From NCBI GenBank assembly GCA_032690845.1, contig CM064426.1, positions 75,256,403 through 75,320,402 of the forward strand: a stretch of DNA of 64,000 nt. The letters run 5' to 3'. Of the stretch, positions 47,254 to 59,154 are shown piece by piece. A model generated the notes under the pieces. That model worked only from the letters and a program-made list of their open reading frames with translations. It searched no databases and had not been told where the DNA came from. Both the position numbers and the translations under genes were made by a program. Numbering within the stretch: position 1 is the first letter of the stretch; the number at the start of each line of letters is the position of its first letter. The DNA is from Eleusine coracana subsp. coracana. Taxonomy: Eukaryota; Streptophyta; Magnoliopsida; Poales; Poaceae.

Positions 47254-49247
47254 ACCCATACCTGGCAACCCCACCGGCGATGCAGGTGGCGCCCGTCCCG
47301 TTGTGTGCCCGTGCGCTGCGGGTGGCATTGGTCCAAGCTGTAGCGCATCGTGAGACAAGTGGACATGGACAGACCCCTGGGATTGGACGCCTGTGTGAGT
47401 GTTAGGTCACCCGGACCCTACCCGCGGCCCTACAGAAAAATTGCCCAAAGGTATTGATTGATCCTGAAGAGTTCATGAGTCATGACCCAAAGGAAAATTT
47501 TGTACTAGTCCAAAACGAGGTGTGGCAATGATCTAAATGCGGCCGGGCCAAGTCGTGCGAGCGAGTCAACGTGGGAGAGTGGCCACCGGCAGAGGCCGAG
47601 GGGAGCTCCGCCGCGTGAGATCTGTCGGTGCCACGAGACCAACTGGTGGTTGCGGCCACACGGTTGTTCCGTTCCGTCCAGGGCTACAATAACTAGTTTT
47701 GCCTAGAGTGTCGTAGCACGAACTTGATTCGCGCCGTGAACAAAGAGGTTAATTTGGCAACCAATGTAGACACACGTTTTATTCGAGTGTGACACTGTAC
47801 TCAACACCGTCTATTGATGTCGCACGCACGTCCGTTGCACTTCAGTTGGCACGTCGTTGTCGGACTGATACCTCGATCGGTAACCATAGAGGGGAAACGA
47901 GAATATTTAATGATGGACGACAAGTTGGCTTGCTAATATATATAACCGAAATTAAGTACAACATGGTGCTACCTTGCTCGCCACGTGATGACTGATACGG
48001 GTAGTAGTACTTGCTTAACAAATTGGCGGGTGCAAATTAGGCGCAGCATTAGTTTGCATAATTAATTTATGTGGCGAGGAGGAGTACACCACGCCATGAT
48101 ACTCCTAGACAAACTAAATGTGATAGCTCTGCTGATAAGGGTATTTATGCATGTGTTCGTTTAATTTGGTGATCAATAATACTAGGCTTAATTGTAAGTT
48201 CCACCACATGATTCAATCCTAGTTTAATTTTCCACATCATAAGTCAATTTGTGTAAAAACCCACCCAGCCCTTCCCGGTGAAAGTTAAAATAGCCCCTCA
48301 ATTTACATATAGAATGCCAACTAGACTGAAAATTGTAACCGTGGATACATACCTCCTAGTGAGTCAACTAATTTGGACCGAGCTTAGCTTTTTTGTGGTC
48401 TAACTTCTCCAAAGTAAGAACACACCAAACTAGAGAATGAGTCTATCATTGTCGGAGAAGAACTGAAAACAAAGGAGTTGCACAAGAAATATATATGTCA
48501 ATGAGTACAAATCGAGCCGTCGTGATGGTGTGGTGTTATGTGCATGCACATGCACATATGACAGACTTATATTCATGATGACAGTTCTTAACCTAGTTGA
48601 CAAAACATATATATCAGGAGGTTGTTTCACCTTACACTGGAGTTGAGTGGGTGGGTTTTTGTAACAAACAGACTTATGGGTGAATAATCAAACTAGGATT
48701 GAAATATAAGGTGAGATTTGCAATTAAACCATAATACTATTGAGCTTTTTTCAGATTTTAGTAATAAGAACAAAAGGCAGGAGTGTACTAGTAGTGTCTC
48801 CTTGCTTGTAATATAAGGATGTACTTAGCTCTAGAAAAACCGTGCATCTGCTTTGTATATCGGTGCAAAGGTGTTGGTTGGAGACCGGTCAAATATATAT
48901 AATTATGGACTAATGCTTCCGAGTGCAGTACATGTATTCCTCAGCAATGGGTGGTATACTTTGCTGCATCATTGTACTATTCGCATTGTGCGGAATATAC
49001 ATGTTGTGTTGTCCCATCGGTTTGCCAAATTGTCATACTACCATTTTTTAGATCCGTTTGGCGTTGCGGTGGATTATCATATTCCTGGTTCATGTAGCAT
49101 CGCGTTGAGATTTATTTATTTATTTATCTTTTTTTTTTGCTTTGGATAATACAGTAGCTTTCTTTACGAAAAGAAAGTCCAACGAAATCAGAAATCACGT
49201 CTGGGCAACAGATCGCTTGAAGAGCCCGGATAGATCTTATATGAGCA
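47254..49247. other. Intergenic DNA without recognised gene
   Basis: Mixed composition. Weak inverted-repeat-like ends ('actaggcttaattgtaagttccacc' near 48181 versus 'aaggtgagatttgcaattaaacc' near 48710) suggest another decayed element at about 48180-48735. No coding exon is supported. Confidence 0.35.
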
Positions 49248-49630
49248 GTTTTATTATGCATATTACCTCCAGTAATTACTGAAGATAATACAGTAATTAC
49301 TGATAGTAATTATAATCCAATAATTAAGATTATTTTTCATCTCATTATTATTACTGCTAGTAATTTGAAGCAGTAATGATTTTACTGGGTATTACTAGAA
49401 AGATAAAAATGATGGCGACTTCAATCGGGCCTACATGCGGCGGCAGCGGCAACAACATGCCTGTGAGCAGATGAACAAGAACGCATTGTACGAATGGAGT
49501 AAAGATGCTAAGAAATTACCCTGTAGCACTAATGGCAATATTGATAATTAAATAAATATATGAGTAAATTACATTATTACCCTTAGACATTCCCTCTAGT
49601 AATTACTGCAAGTAATATGTATAGTAAAAC
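49248..49630. mobile_element. MITE with AGTAATTACTG motifs
   Basis: The inverted ends GTTTTATTATGCATATTACC and, from the right, GTTTTACTATACATATTACT continue through CAGTAATTACT for about 37 bases. The palindrome-like AGTAATTACTG recurs within it. About 383 bases, no coding capacity. Confidence 0.7.
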
Positions 49631-51019
49631 TACTCTCTTATATAGAGATGCTGATTTGTGGATTTGGAACTAAATTAAGCATCTTTGCGGTACTAAACTA
49701 AACTAGAGAAACCGTTTCGAACTGCCCCTAGGTAACATCCAGTCCAGGGTTCGGGTTCCCCAGCTGTCCCAGGGGCTCGCCGACGTGCAATTAACACGGT
49801 GTCACGCTGAGCTCCTCCGTCGGTGCGGCGAGACCAACTATCGGGCCCGGAGGAGGCCCTCTCGTGTCAGCCGTGCTCCCCGCACGGACGGCCGCCCGGC
49901 ATCTACAGGTATTATTATTCATGGTCATGGATCACCCTCCCAACGGTAGTGTCGGTCCCTCCTTGCTTGCACGGCTCGGATCTTAATTTGATCGCCGTAC
50001 CGGAGCTCAAGCCAAAGAAGCAACAACAACTGCCGGGCTTGCAACACCTAAAATATGTACGTAGTATATAGTTTGGCCATACAGTGCACTACACTACTTG
50101 ATTAACTAAGCACCTTTCATTCGATTGTAACCATATTCATGTTGATGATGCGGCCGAGAGACCGTTACACGTCCATTGCAGTTCAGGTGGCGCATCGTTT
50201 TCATATACCTTATGTTTTTCTTTACATCATTTTCACACCTTAGGTCGTCATCATAGAGAACACGAGAATATTTTACTATGGGTGTGTTCGTTTCCACCCC
50301 TCTGATTTTTAGATCTATCATATCGAATATTGTGATACTAATTAGAAGTATTAAATATAGATTACTGATAAAACCCAGATCATAACCCTCCCTCTGAATA
50401 ACGAGATAAACTTTCACAACCGAGAGATGACGCGTATGTTTCTCAATAATAACCTACCAGAGAACGAGTGCGGCAGAGATGCTACCTTGCAAGACACGTG
50501 AGGTAGCTTAATTACCAATCTGAACGACATGATGGATTACCATCGGGTCATTAAACACGATTAGTTGTGACCAGTACATGTAGACAATTAGCAACCGAAG
50601 ATTAGCGTGGATTACCATCGGGTCATTAAACACGCGATCACAATCCAATGATTCACGAGCAGTCGTAATGTTGGGTCGGACGTTTCCGTCGGATGTACAG
50701 CATTTCCGATTAGATAAACACGGCACTATTGCATAAGTTTCCTTGAGCGAATTTCTCTGAGAGATGAATTACAGTTCTTATATGAGTAAGTTGCTAACTT
50801 CATTCCTTTTTAGTACCATAACACAATCTCAAGAAGAAAAGGCAATAAGACTGAAATTCAAGACTTTGCAATATTTATGCAGTGGACGTTGCACTTGCAA
50901 TATTTAGTATTTTTCATTTAGTATTTTTCATTTGACTTGCATATATGTAGCAACTGATCTCCAACAACAACAAAAAGACTCCCCGTTAATGAATTTAACT
51001 ATGCAAATAACAAACGATA
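49631..51019. other. Intergenic DNA including a truncated MITE
   Basis: Apart from the MITE fragment at 50280, I see only short frames. A 24-base sequence containing 'ggattaccatcgggtcattaaacacg' is directly repeated at 50533 and 50609. Confidence 0.45.
50280..50410. mobile_element. Truncated MITE (copy B)
   Basis: It begins GGTGTGTTCGTTTCCACCCC and is nearly identical to the start of the copy at 61620 for about 130 bases. It then stops after 'gaataacgagataaac' without the second inverted end, so the copy is 3'-truncated. Confidence 0.65.
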
Positions 51020-51338
51020 TATATATCTGTATAAATGTGAATGAGCCTTTGGCTCGGTGGCAGCGCGTCCGAGTGGCTGCACGCCCGCCCGGGTTCTATC
51101 CCCAGGATCGGCTTGCGATATCGCATCGTGAAAAAAAAAATCTCCTCATTTCCTTAGGTCAAAACATATGATAAAGACTCATGTTATAGTTCACACGGTC
51201 AACTGAGTCCTTATGTATGATTGAAGAGAAAATTTAGGAGTTTTTTCGACCTGCGTAAGAAGACTTCTTCTTCTTAGTAATATGCTGTTGCAGTGGCTTT
51301 TTCCCCTGTAGATCAAATTTTTATATATCTATATAAAT
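51020..51338 (+). mobile_element. tRNA-derived SINE (different head, shared tail)
   Basis: The body 51037-51321 has a box A-like TGGCTCGGTGGCAGCG and a box B-like GGGTTCTATCCCC. The 3' domain, including 'tttcgacctgcgtaagaag' and 'ttcttagtaatatgct', parallels the SINE at 42908, but the 5' tRNA-like head does not. It is flanked by 17-base duplications TATATATCTRTATAAAT (51020-51036 and 51322-51338, one mismatch). Confidence 0.8.
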
Positions 51339-53240
51339 AGACTCTTACAGAAGTATGTATACTTCTACATGTCTCAAAAAACATACTAATAGATACAGAA
51401 CATATAGATCAATTCAACTGGGATGGATTTGTGTGAAATGATTGCATCGCTAGAGACATCATCACGGGCTGACCATCACATGGGACGCAAGCACAAGGCA
51501 ACAAATTTTGTTTCGTTGGTCATTCTCGTTCCAGGTAGGAGGGACAAGGATAGCATTGGAGTGAACAGAGCATGTACATATTAAAATGTATAGATGAGGC
51601 AAAAGGCACAGGTAGACATATTCCGTGTTCACCTAACTTTTAGCGAATGATTGGTGTGCTGTCGATATATGGACATGCAAAAATCCGCTTGTTTTACCTG
51701 CACGCCAAAACTTAACTGAAAACCACCTGCTCGGCCAGCAAAATATTTTGCATTCTGTTTTAGATCAAGACACGCAAACCATTTTGTAGCTAGTGGCGCT
51801 GTCACTAATGATAGGAAAAATATGGATTCACTAAAAATTTCAAATTTCAGCTCCATACCTATTCTCAAATAGGTACGAATTGAAGCTTTTTATTAGGAAG
51901 ACGAGAGTTTGTTTTTTTAAAAAAAAACGTCATAAGAAGGTACATAACTCGGCACAAGGAAACAAGACAACTCACAACACTAGTGAAAATGAAAGAAGGA
52001 CCCCAAGGCGGGATAGGATCGTCTTCAGCTTCTTGAAACGCGTGGATGTCCACCAAGAAGTCTCTTACATGATCCGCTACGCCAACATCACTGGTTGTAG
52101 AGCGTCGAGCCTGAAAACACGGTTATCCTCACTATTGAAAAACGGTTATGTTTCCTGGGCTCCAAAATACGAGTCTGGGCATTTCAAGCGTTTTTATTAT
52201 TTCATCAGCTCCGAGATTCATGCTAGATTCAATGGCTTGAATCTTTATTTTTTTATATAATCCAAATCACAAACGAGATTCAACGAGGAACAAGCATCAG
52301 TTGTAGCTTAGCATTCAAAACTGAATTGGGTGGTACTGGAAATTCAGATTCCTAACCATAGATCAAAACCAAAAGTTCTTTCTTAGAGAAACTTTTATCA
52401 TTTTATTTCATGCAAAACAAAAACCAGAAAATCCTGGTATCTAGTTTTTTTTTTCTGTTTCTCAGAAACTCACAAACCAGACACAAATGTCTCGAGAAAC
52501 TGAAACTCTATCAAAGGGGCCTAATTCACTTGCCAGTCGAAATTTAGTTAAGGTTTCCCGCTACTAAACTACAACCATGCACCCCGCAGCTACAAAGTCG
52601 ATAAGCTGCTTCTCAACATCGGTTGGTACTTGAAGTTCGTATCGTTGTTGTCAGATACCATGGTTGGCCACTTGTCCTTCACCTCGTAGTCGGCTGTGGC
52701 AAAGCTTTTTCTTCCATGTGTGTGCAGTGCAGTCAACACTTGTTTTGCCAGTTTCAAAAAATAAAAAACACTTGTTTCGCCTACCAGTCAAGCCCACCGC
52801 CATGTCGCAAGCACATGTCCGGCACATGCCACGTTGTGGCCCCTTGGGATTTCACAGCGCATGGTCAGTGCGTTTCTTCAGTGCAAGTCCACCACGCTAC
52901 CGGCCGCGGCTGTGCTCTCGAGCGTGCACCATCATTTTACCCTGCTCATCAGCACATGTGCATGTATTCCCTACCAAGTTTCATCGAGCAACAGCGACGG
53001 CCGGGAAGGCAGACCAACATGCTGTGTTGCGATTGAGCAGGATATTCCCAGCTGAAAATGACAGTTGACACGTCCGCTCTATCACGTTATTATTATTAGT
53101 CCTGAGACTCATGAGAGCCCTCTACTGATTCATTAATCCGGCTCTTCGGGTACTCATGTGACTCTTATATTTGTGAAAGGGTCTCCCACATTGCCTTCTT
53201 TTTACTAGTTTCTGTTAAACTAATATGTATGGATCAATTA
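51339..53240. other. Intergenic DNA without recognised gene
   Basis: Frames at 51880-52260 and 52623-53068 are open but have no recognisable domain and lack splice or promoter support. They are left unannotated. Confidence 0.4.
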
Positions 53241-53660
53241 TACCAAAAAGACTAAGCTGATATAGAAGAGTGGGTAATTTATGCGCAACTCTCTCGAATT
53301 GTAAACATGAAAATAAGAGTAACACAACGAAATATACGGTCATCAGAATTTGAACTTAAAACATGTGACTCGATATAATATTGAGTTACTATACACCGAT
53401 CAATATATTCAAAAGACTAAGTTGATAGAAAAACGTGAATGATTCACTTATGGTTTAACACTTCCTCTCACGTACAGCTTTTTCGAGACGTAAATATGAA
53501 AATAGGAGCGACGCAGTGAAATATGTGATCGTAGGAATTGAAGTCAAGAGCTCTAATTCTAATACCATATTAAGTTATTATATTATACTAAAGCCTAAGC
53601 TAACAGAGATAGATGACCAATTTACTTATAGTGGAACACTCCCACTTCCCGCCTTCAAAA
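53241..53660. repeat. Diverged tandem units with a tRNA-Met primer-site-like sequence
   Basis: Units near 53246, 53410 and 53590 each begin with 'aagactaag(c/t)tgata' or 'cctaagctaa'. They include 'aaacatgaaaata(a/g)gag' blocks and 'atattgagttac' ends. The minus strand at 53572-53553 reads ATATGGTATTAGAATTAGAG, resembling a primer-binding site. It is probably a decayed miniature LTR element. Confidence 0.45.
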
Positions 53661-55060
53661 GTTTTAATCTCATCGAATATGTATGTACAGTACAACATCA
53701 AACCTTAAACCACTTTTCCGTAATTAACTTCATTGACTGAATCGATTGTATAATAATAAAAGAAACCTACATTAGATCATTACCGTGTGCAACGATCATG
53801 TGATTCTCTTCTGCACCTTAATCAATCATCAATCAGCACGCGTGATGAGTGATGACCGCGGGCAGGGTGGTCGCCCACCACGAACCGGCGGCCGTGGGCC
53901 CGGCGGGGCATGGTTGGATTCGGCCTGTTTCCAGGCGGGGGAGGCGGTGGCCGGAGCCGCACGGCACTGCCAGCGGGACGCCGTCGTGCCAGCCAACAAT
54001 AATTTCTCCCTCTCCTCTCCGAACATGCATCCTGTTACATTGAAAATGATACCGCACATGCTAATTACAGGCTCGTAATTTTAGTCCTGTTAAATTTGGA
54101 AGGAAAATAAAAGAATACGCGTGATGGATTTGCCAGCACACATGACAGTGGCTATTATTGTTTGGTTTAATTTGGAGAGCACGAGTCACGGTGCCATGGC
54201 GTGAAATACACGATACTAGCAGCGATTATACTGTTATGGATATGGACGTCTCTGCCAGGCGAGATACCGTAACCTTGAGCACAACGACAGCACCTGCTCC
54301 TCCTGATTAACCCAGCAAAAGCGGCTCCAAACGCTGAAGTCAAAGGCCATTACATCATCATCATCATACCCTAACTCTGCTATGCTCCGGGATGAAGTAA
54401 CAAGTGAGGAACACATGGGGAGCATATCAAGTTGCAGTTGGAATGTGTACATGTTTGCAGATGCCTGCGGTGTCTCAAACGCTATAATATTTTTGAAATC
54501 ATTTTGGGCTAAGAGTGTTGAAATGGAATATGCTCTGGCTCTGCCATTGGAGGGCGGGTCATAGCAGTGGCTAAACGACACTGTTAGTGACTGACAGACA
54601 TGCAGCCAGAGAGTTCAACAAAAGGCTGCGAGCTTTATCACTGGACCGGCCGCGTTTTTGTTAGTATGATAAAAAAAAAATTCCTTTATCTGGGAGGTAC
54701 AATTTCACAGTAATAAGAAACTAAACCACTTAATTATGTCCACGCCTGCCTTCCCGCCCTTTTGTCAAGTTATTATTATTAACCCCAACAAAGGTAACGA
54801 TGGACCGGTGGCCAATTAGCAAGACAGCAAAATGATTAGGTGAGGCGGAGCTATCGCGCGTAAGGTGACGCGTCTCCTTTCACCAACTCACCTCAGCACA
54901 GCGCTCTGTTTCTCTCTCCTCCCCTGCCGTAGTACTAGAGTAGCAGCTGCCTTTTATTAGATCTCCACAGGGAAGGACCACTCCACCACCATCACCAGCC
55001 TTTCCCTCCCCGTCCTCCTCCACTGCAAGCTTTCCCTCTCATCAGCCAACGGCGGCGCCA
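53661..55060. other. Upstream region of the NHL gene
   Basis: Short overlapping frames only. A GC-rich patch at 53850-53990 is not supported as a gene. The proximal 200 bases presumably hold the promoter and leader of the NHL gene. Confidence 0.4.
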
Positions 55061-56008
55061 ATGGCCGACCGCGTGTACCCCGCCGGCAAGCCGAACCCTC
55101 CCCCAGCCGCGGCCACGAACGGCAACGGCGCCGCCCACGCGGCGGGCTCCTTCCCGGCTCCGAAATCCCAGATGTACCAGCGCCCAATCTACCGCCCGCA
55201 ACCCGCCGCGAAGCGCCGGCGCGGCCGCTCCTGCCGCTGCAGCTTCTGCTGCTGCTTCTGCTGGCTCCTCCTCGTCCTCATCCTCCTCGCCTTCGTCGCC
55301 GCCGTCGCGGGGGGCGCCTTCTACCTCCTCTACCGCCCGCAGCGCCCGACCTTCTCCGTCTCCGCCGTCCGCCTCGCCGCCCTCAACCTCACCTCCTCCG
55401 CCACCGCGCCGGCGCTCACCTCCGCCGTCACGCTCACCATCACCGCCAAAAATCCCAACAAGAAGGTCGTCTACCTCTACGACGACCTCGCGCTCTCCGC
55501 CGCCACGGCGGCTAACGGCGTGCCCTTGGGGAGCGCCACCGTCCCGGGGTTCACGCACCAGGCGGGCAACACCACCGTGATCTCCGCCACGCTGGCGGCC
55601 AACGCCGTCACGGTGGACCCCAGTGGGGCTAGCTCTGACATCAAGAAATCCGGGAGTATGAGCGTGGTGCTGGACGCGGAGACGCGGGCCGGCGTGAGGG
55701 TGGGAAGCATCAGGACGAAGAAGATCGGGATCGAGGTGCACTGCGAGGGCATCAAGGTCACCGTCCCGGCGCCGCCGAAGAAGCTCGTGGCGACCAAGAA
55801 GCTCACCACCACCAAGGGGACCAAGGGCGGGAAGCACAACGCCACGGCGCCGGCCCCCGCGCCGGCGGTGTCCCACAAGCACGTCGCGGCGGTGCCGGCA
55901 CCCGCGCCGGCGGCCGCGGCGGATGCTGATTCGAGCGCCCCGACGGTGACCACCGCGCACTCGTGCCACGTCAGGGTCCGCGTCAAGATCTGGAGGTGGA
56001 CGTTCTAG
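55061..56008 (+). CDS. NDR1/HIN1-like (NHL) protein, LEA_2 family
   Basis: Intronless, 315 residues. NHL proteins are plant plasma-membrane proteins linked to pathogen response and stress. Features in order: a proline-rich cytosolic N-terminus with QMYQRPIYRPQP (about 37-48); a basic KRRRGR and a cysteine cluster SCRCSFCCCFC (about 57-67); one transmembrane segment (about 68-90); the YRPQRPTFSV motif; an LEA_2-type beta domain with NPNKK and the VYLYDD segment (about 100-245); and the terminal IWRWTF. Between the LEA_2 domain and the terminal CHVRVRVKIWRWTF lies an Ala/Pro-rich stretch with two APAPAP-type repeats. This makes the protein longer than the usual 210-260 residues. The start is the first ATG of the long frame (GCCAATGGCC). 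Third-position GC is very high. Confidence 0.9.
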   Translation: MADRVYPAGKPNPPPAAATNGNGAAHAAGSFPAPKSQMYQRPIYRPQPAAKRRRGRSCRCSFCCCFCWLLLVLILLAFVAAVAGGAFYLLYRPQRPTFSVSAVRLAALNLTSSATAPALTSAVTLTITAKNPNKKVVYLYDDLALSAATAANGVPLGSATVPGFTHQAGNTTVISATLAANAVTVDPSGASSDIKKSGSMSVVLDAETRAGVRVGSIRTKKIGIEVHCEGIKVTVPAPPKKLVATKKLTTTKGTKGGKHNATAPAPAPAVSHKHVAAVPAPAPAAAADADSSAPTVTTAHSCHVRVRVKIWRWTF

Positions 56009-57293
56009 GCTTCATAAATTTGAAAAACATTCATTATAGGGAAGGGAGGAGGAGGGCTCGAACGGGAGATTTTCAGTAAAGTTTTTCGGTTGATTTATTG
56101 TTATATATACGGTGGTTTTATATCCTTGTTAATTTATATCGGAGCGAGTAGTAGGAGACAGCTCAAGTTTCGTCGGTGTAAATTCTCTCAGAAACACATT
56201 TGTTCATTTCTTTCTCCATGTTCTAGTACTACTACTCTCTACTGTCCATATAATTAGTGGCTGCCGTATCCGTATGTATTATAAATTCTGGAGATCTCAA
56301 ATTGTAATTCGAATGCGCTTGCGGCGTGACAGCGTGAACAGCGGCATGATTGATGGGATGGCGGTCCTGCGACTAGTTTGCATCATCGAGGTCACAACTC
56401 CGGGTAAACTGGCTTGCCTCCAAAAAAAAAAAAAAAAGATGCCAAGTACTAGTACTTGTGCTTCTAGACGATGATTATTGAGGTAAAGTGTTCCCTTGAA
56501 GCAAAGCGGGAGTGATATTATGCGCGCGCATGTGAAACGGGGTAAGAAATGGCACTTGGCCGTGAACAGCTGTGAGCGAAAGCGACCGTGTTTTCTCCAG
56601 AAAAAAAAAGGAAGGGATTATTGGCGACTGATTGGCGGAGTGTGATAATCATAATCACCAGGCGCGACGAGTAGCGAGTGTCGGTAATCCTAAACAAAGT
56701 ACCAGTACTTGCAGTGCTTGTTAATATTAATTCGATTAATAAACGAAAAAGAAGGCGGCACTTTGGTGGCAGTGCACGATGATGGATGATGATTAATCCA
56801 GCCTAGTCTGTGCTGCCAGCCGCGGCGCGGACTTGTGGAGAGAGAGAGAGAAGAGAGGTCCATGTGAAGGACAGCTAGCAGCTACCGCGGCGGGGATTTG
56901 TTTTTCTACGCGCCGCTGCTACGTGACGTGCGGGCAGGCAGCGGCGCGGCTCCTAGTCTCCTACAGCTGTCTCTGCTTGTGCTCCGCCGCGTGGGTTAAA
57001 TTACTAGGATGATTTTGACTGTGGGACGTGCTTAAAGAAGGTCAACAATAACACACGATGGTTAAAATGCCGCGTGGGTGGTGGGCCTGCCTTTTTCCCC
57101 GGGAAGCCCGCGTGGGTGGTGGGCTGCTTTTTCAACCCGGCCCGTAGGCTGTTGCTTTAGCTGGGCTTAGAATGGACGCGGCCTATTGTAAATCTTCTCT
57201 GTTGGAACTTGGAAGCGGCCTTTAAAGGTGGTCCGTGAGCCTGCTGCAGTTCACCACGTCAGGCCCGTGCTGGGAAAACTTTCAATACATTTA
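56009..57293. other. 3' flank of the NHL gene
   Basis: 3' untranslated DNA, an A-run at 56421-56435, and GC-variable spacer. No gene is recognised. Confidence 0.4.
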
Positions 57294-57594
57294 GGACGTA
57301 ATTGGTTCTTAGCTTGGCTGGCATAAGTAACTAGACAAGCCAGTCCAATTACAATACTCTCTTGAATTTAAATTATTGATATAGTTATTTTTTTTAATTA
57401 AATTTTGATCATTTATCTTATTAATTGGACTGACTCTACTATAAGTACTATCTTGCTTCAGCTCTCTTGCGACGAGTGAGCCTGGCCCGCCAGAAACGAA
57501 AACAATTCATGTGTTCTGCGGAGCCAAGCCAAATGACGTGTTTTGCACCCGCCTGGCCAGGTCCGAACAATGAGGCTGGGCGGTAACTCACGCC
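57294..57594. mobile_element. Possible Tourist-like element related to 28806
   Basis: It begins GGACGTAATTGGTTCTTAGC and ends with sequence whose reverse complement begins GGCGTGAGTTACC. It also contains 'agcctggcccgccagaaacga', matching 'agcctggctcaccagaaacga' inside the 28806 element. No target duplication was found. Confidence 0.4.
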
Positions 57595-58448
57595 GTCTGC
57601 AGTAGTACTCCCAAGGGCGGAGCCGCGGAGCTACGTGCAAGCATCGGTGTCAGCTGACATCGATGACTTCTAACAGCTTCGCCCTTGAGTACTCCAACAT
57701 TAGACCAAGGGGATACCGAGCAGAGGCCATAACCGTAGTACAAATATCTGTATACCTGCACATTACTCGTACTTTTTCCATTAGGGCCATCCATATAACT
57801 CGTCGACTGCTAGCTGGCCATGCCTTGACGCTATGACGGAGACAAGACCCAACCCTGAACGGCTGAACCACCTTCTCTGTTGGCTCCCTGTACTTGTACG
57901 ACCTATGCTGCACCGTCCGGTGCCTGTGCTGCTGCTGCTGCCACACCGAATAGCGAAGCAGGGATGGAGCAGGAAGAAAGCATGCGTGAGGTGCGCTGCA
58001 GTGCAGTGATGATGCCCAGCGTCACGTCAGCCTGCTGGCGCAGATACGCCACGCAAGGATGGCGCTCCTCCTGTCGACGTGAGTCACCTACAAATGCTTC
58101 GGCAGCCAGGACGATGACGACGCGGCCAATGCGCATTTGGACCGCCGTCTCGTCTCATCCTTCATGCTCCGGCGCCACATTCGCTGCTTCGGACTTTGAA
58201 GGCACATGCATCTGCCACGATGGTGCTGGTGCCGTTGATGCGATTTTACGAGGGAACAGGGCTAGATCAGGGTGACATGATGATGATTCCTGGCCATAAA
58301 TGCCAGCATTGATAGGATTGAGAAGCTGGTGAACTCAACTGGATCCTGATTCTGTTCAGCTTTGTCAATCACAACTGTGCCACGTACACTTTTTGTTCTA
58401 TAAAATATAAACATTCGAAGGTTTTGTTAAGATTTATAGCATTCTAAG
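57595..58448. other. Region with open frames but no supported gene
   Basis: A minus-strand ATG frame at 57903-58136 (77 residues, begins MRIGRVVIVLAAEAF) and other frames in 57650-57950 look protein-like. None shows a known domain, and TATA or splice support is lacking. A small unknown minus-strand gene cannot be excluded. Confidence 0.3.
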
Positions 58449-59040
58449 ACTGATTGCATCGGGCGACGGTAAACTCCCCTGGAGTATCGATTTAGGTAGT
58501 ACCGAGACACTCTAAATAAAATGCTACGCCAAAATCTGCTCTCGATTCCACCAAATCAAGCAAGGTAGCGCTAGAGTGCTCCCCCCCCCCCCCCCCCCCC
58601 CCCGGACATGGCGTAGGGCCTGCACGCCTGTCCGTCGCGCGAGCTCGCCTATCAAGGCCCGCCATGAACCCTCATCGACTGGAGCTCAATGGATGGAGGG
58701 GGGGAGGGGGGGGGGGGGGAGAGGGCGGTGGCGTGGAGCTTAATGCAGAGCTCGAGCATGGAGTTCGTGCGAAAACCAAGCTCGAGCCAGCACGCCTAAT
58801 CCTAGAGGAGGAGGCGGCGTGTGGCATTGATGGACGTGGCGTCGGCAGGAGGACGAGGATGAGCAGAGGGGTCGAGACAGACAAGGATTGTAACGGAGAG
58901 AGGAGGAGGAGAGAGAAGGACGACACGCAGGAAAGGAAGAGGAGGAGGATGCTGCCGCGCAAATCCCTACGTCGTCGGGGAAGAAGAGGGAGGGAGACGT
59001 CGCCGGAGAAGGGAGGCCCGTGTAAAACCGGTCAAAACTA
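58449..59040. mobile_element. GC-rich block with MULE-like left end
   Basis: It opens AGACTGATTGCATCGGGCG, similar to 7418. It then contains a 23-base C-run (58581-58603) and purine-rich low-complexity DNA with long frames on both strands. The right end was not determined. Confidence 0.3.
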
Positions 59041-59154
59041 GCAGATCCTACCTTGGGGTACCGAGACATTTGCCGGCGGCAACGCGCCCCATGGCGGCCG
59101 CGAGGCCACCGTCCGACGGAGGAGGGGCGCGGGGTAGTAGAACAAAAGGAGTAC

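Noticed and set aside
51044..51105. Functional tRNA gene
   Set aside because: Same reason: a SINE head with a downstream SINE body and duplications.
54992..55986. Antisense frames of 169-325 codons across the NHL gene
   Set aside because: The high GC of the real gene removes stops on the opposite strand. The plus-strand protein has clear family motifs.
58664..59069. Frames in the purine-rich block after the C-run
   Set aside because: Low-complexity sequence with open frames on both strands and no recognisable protein.
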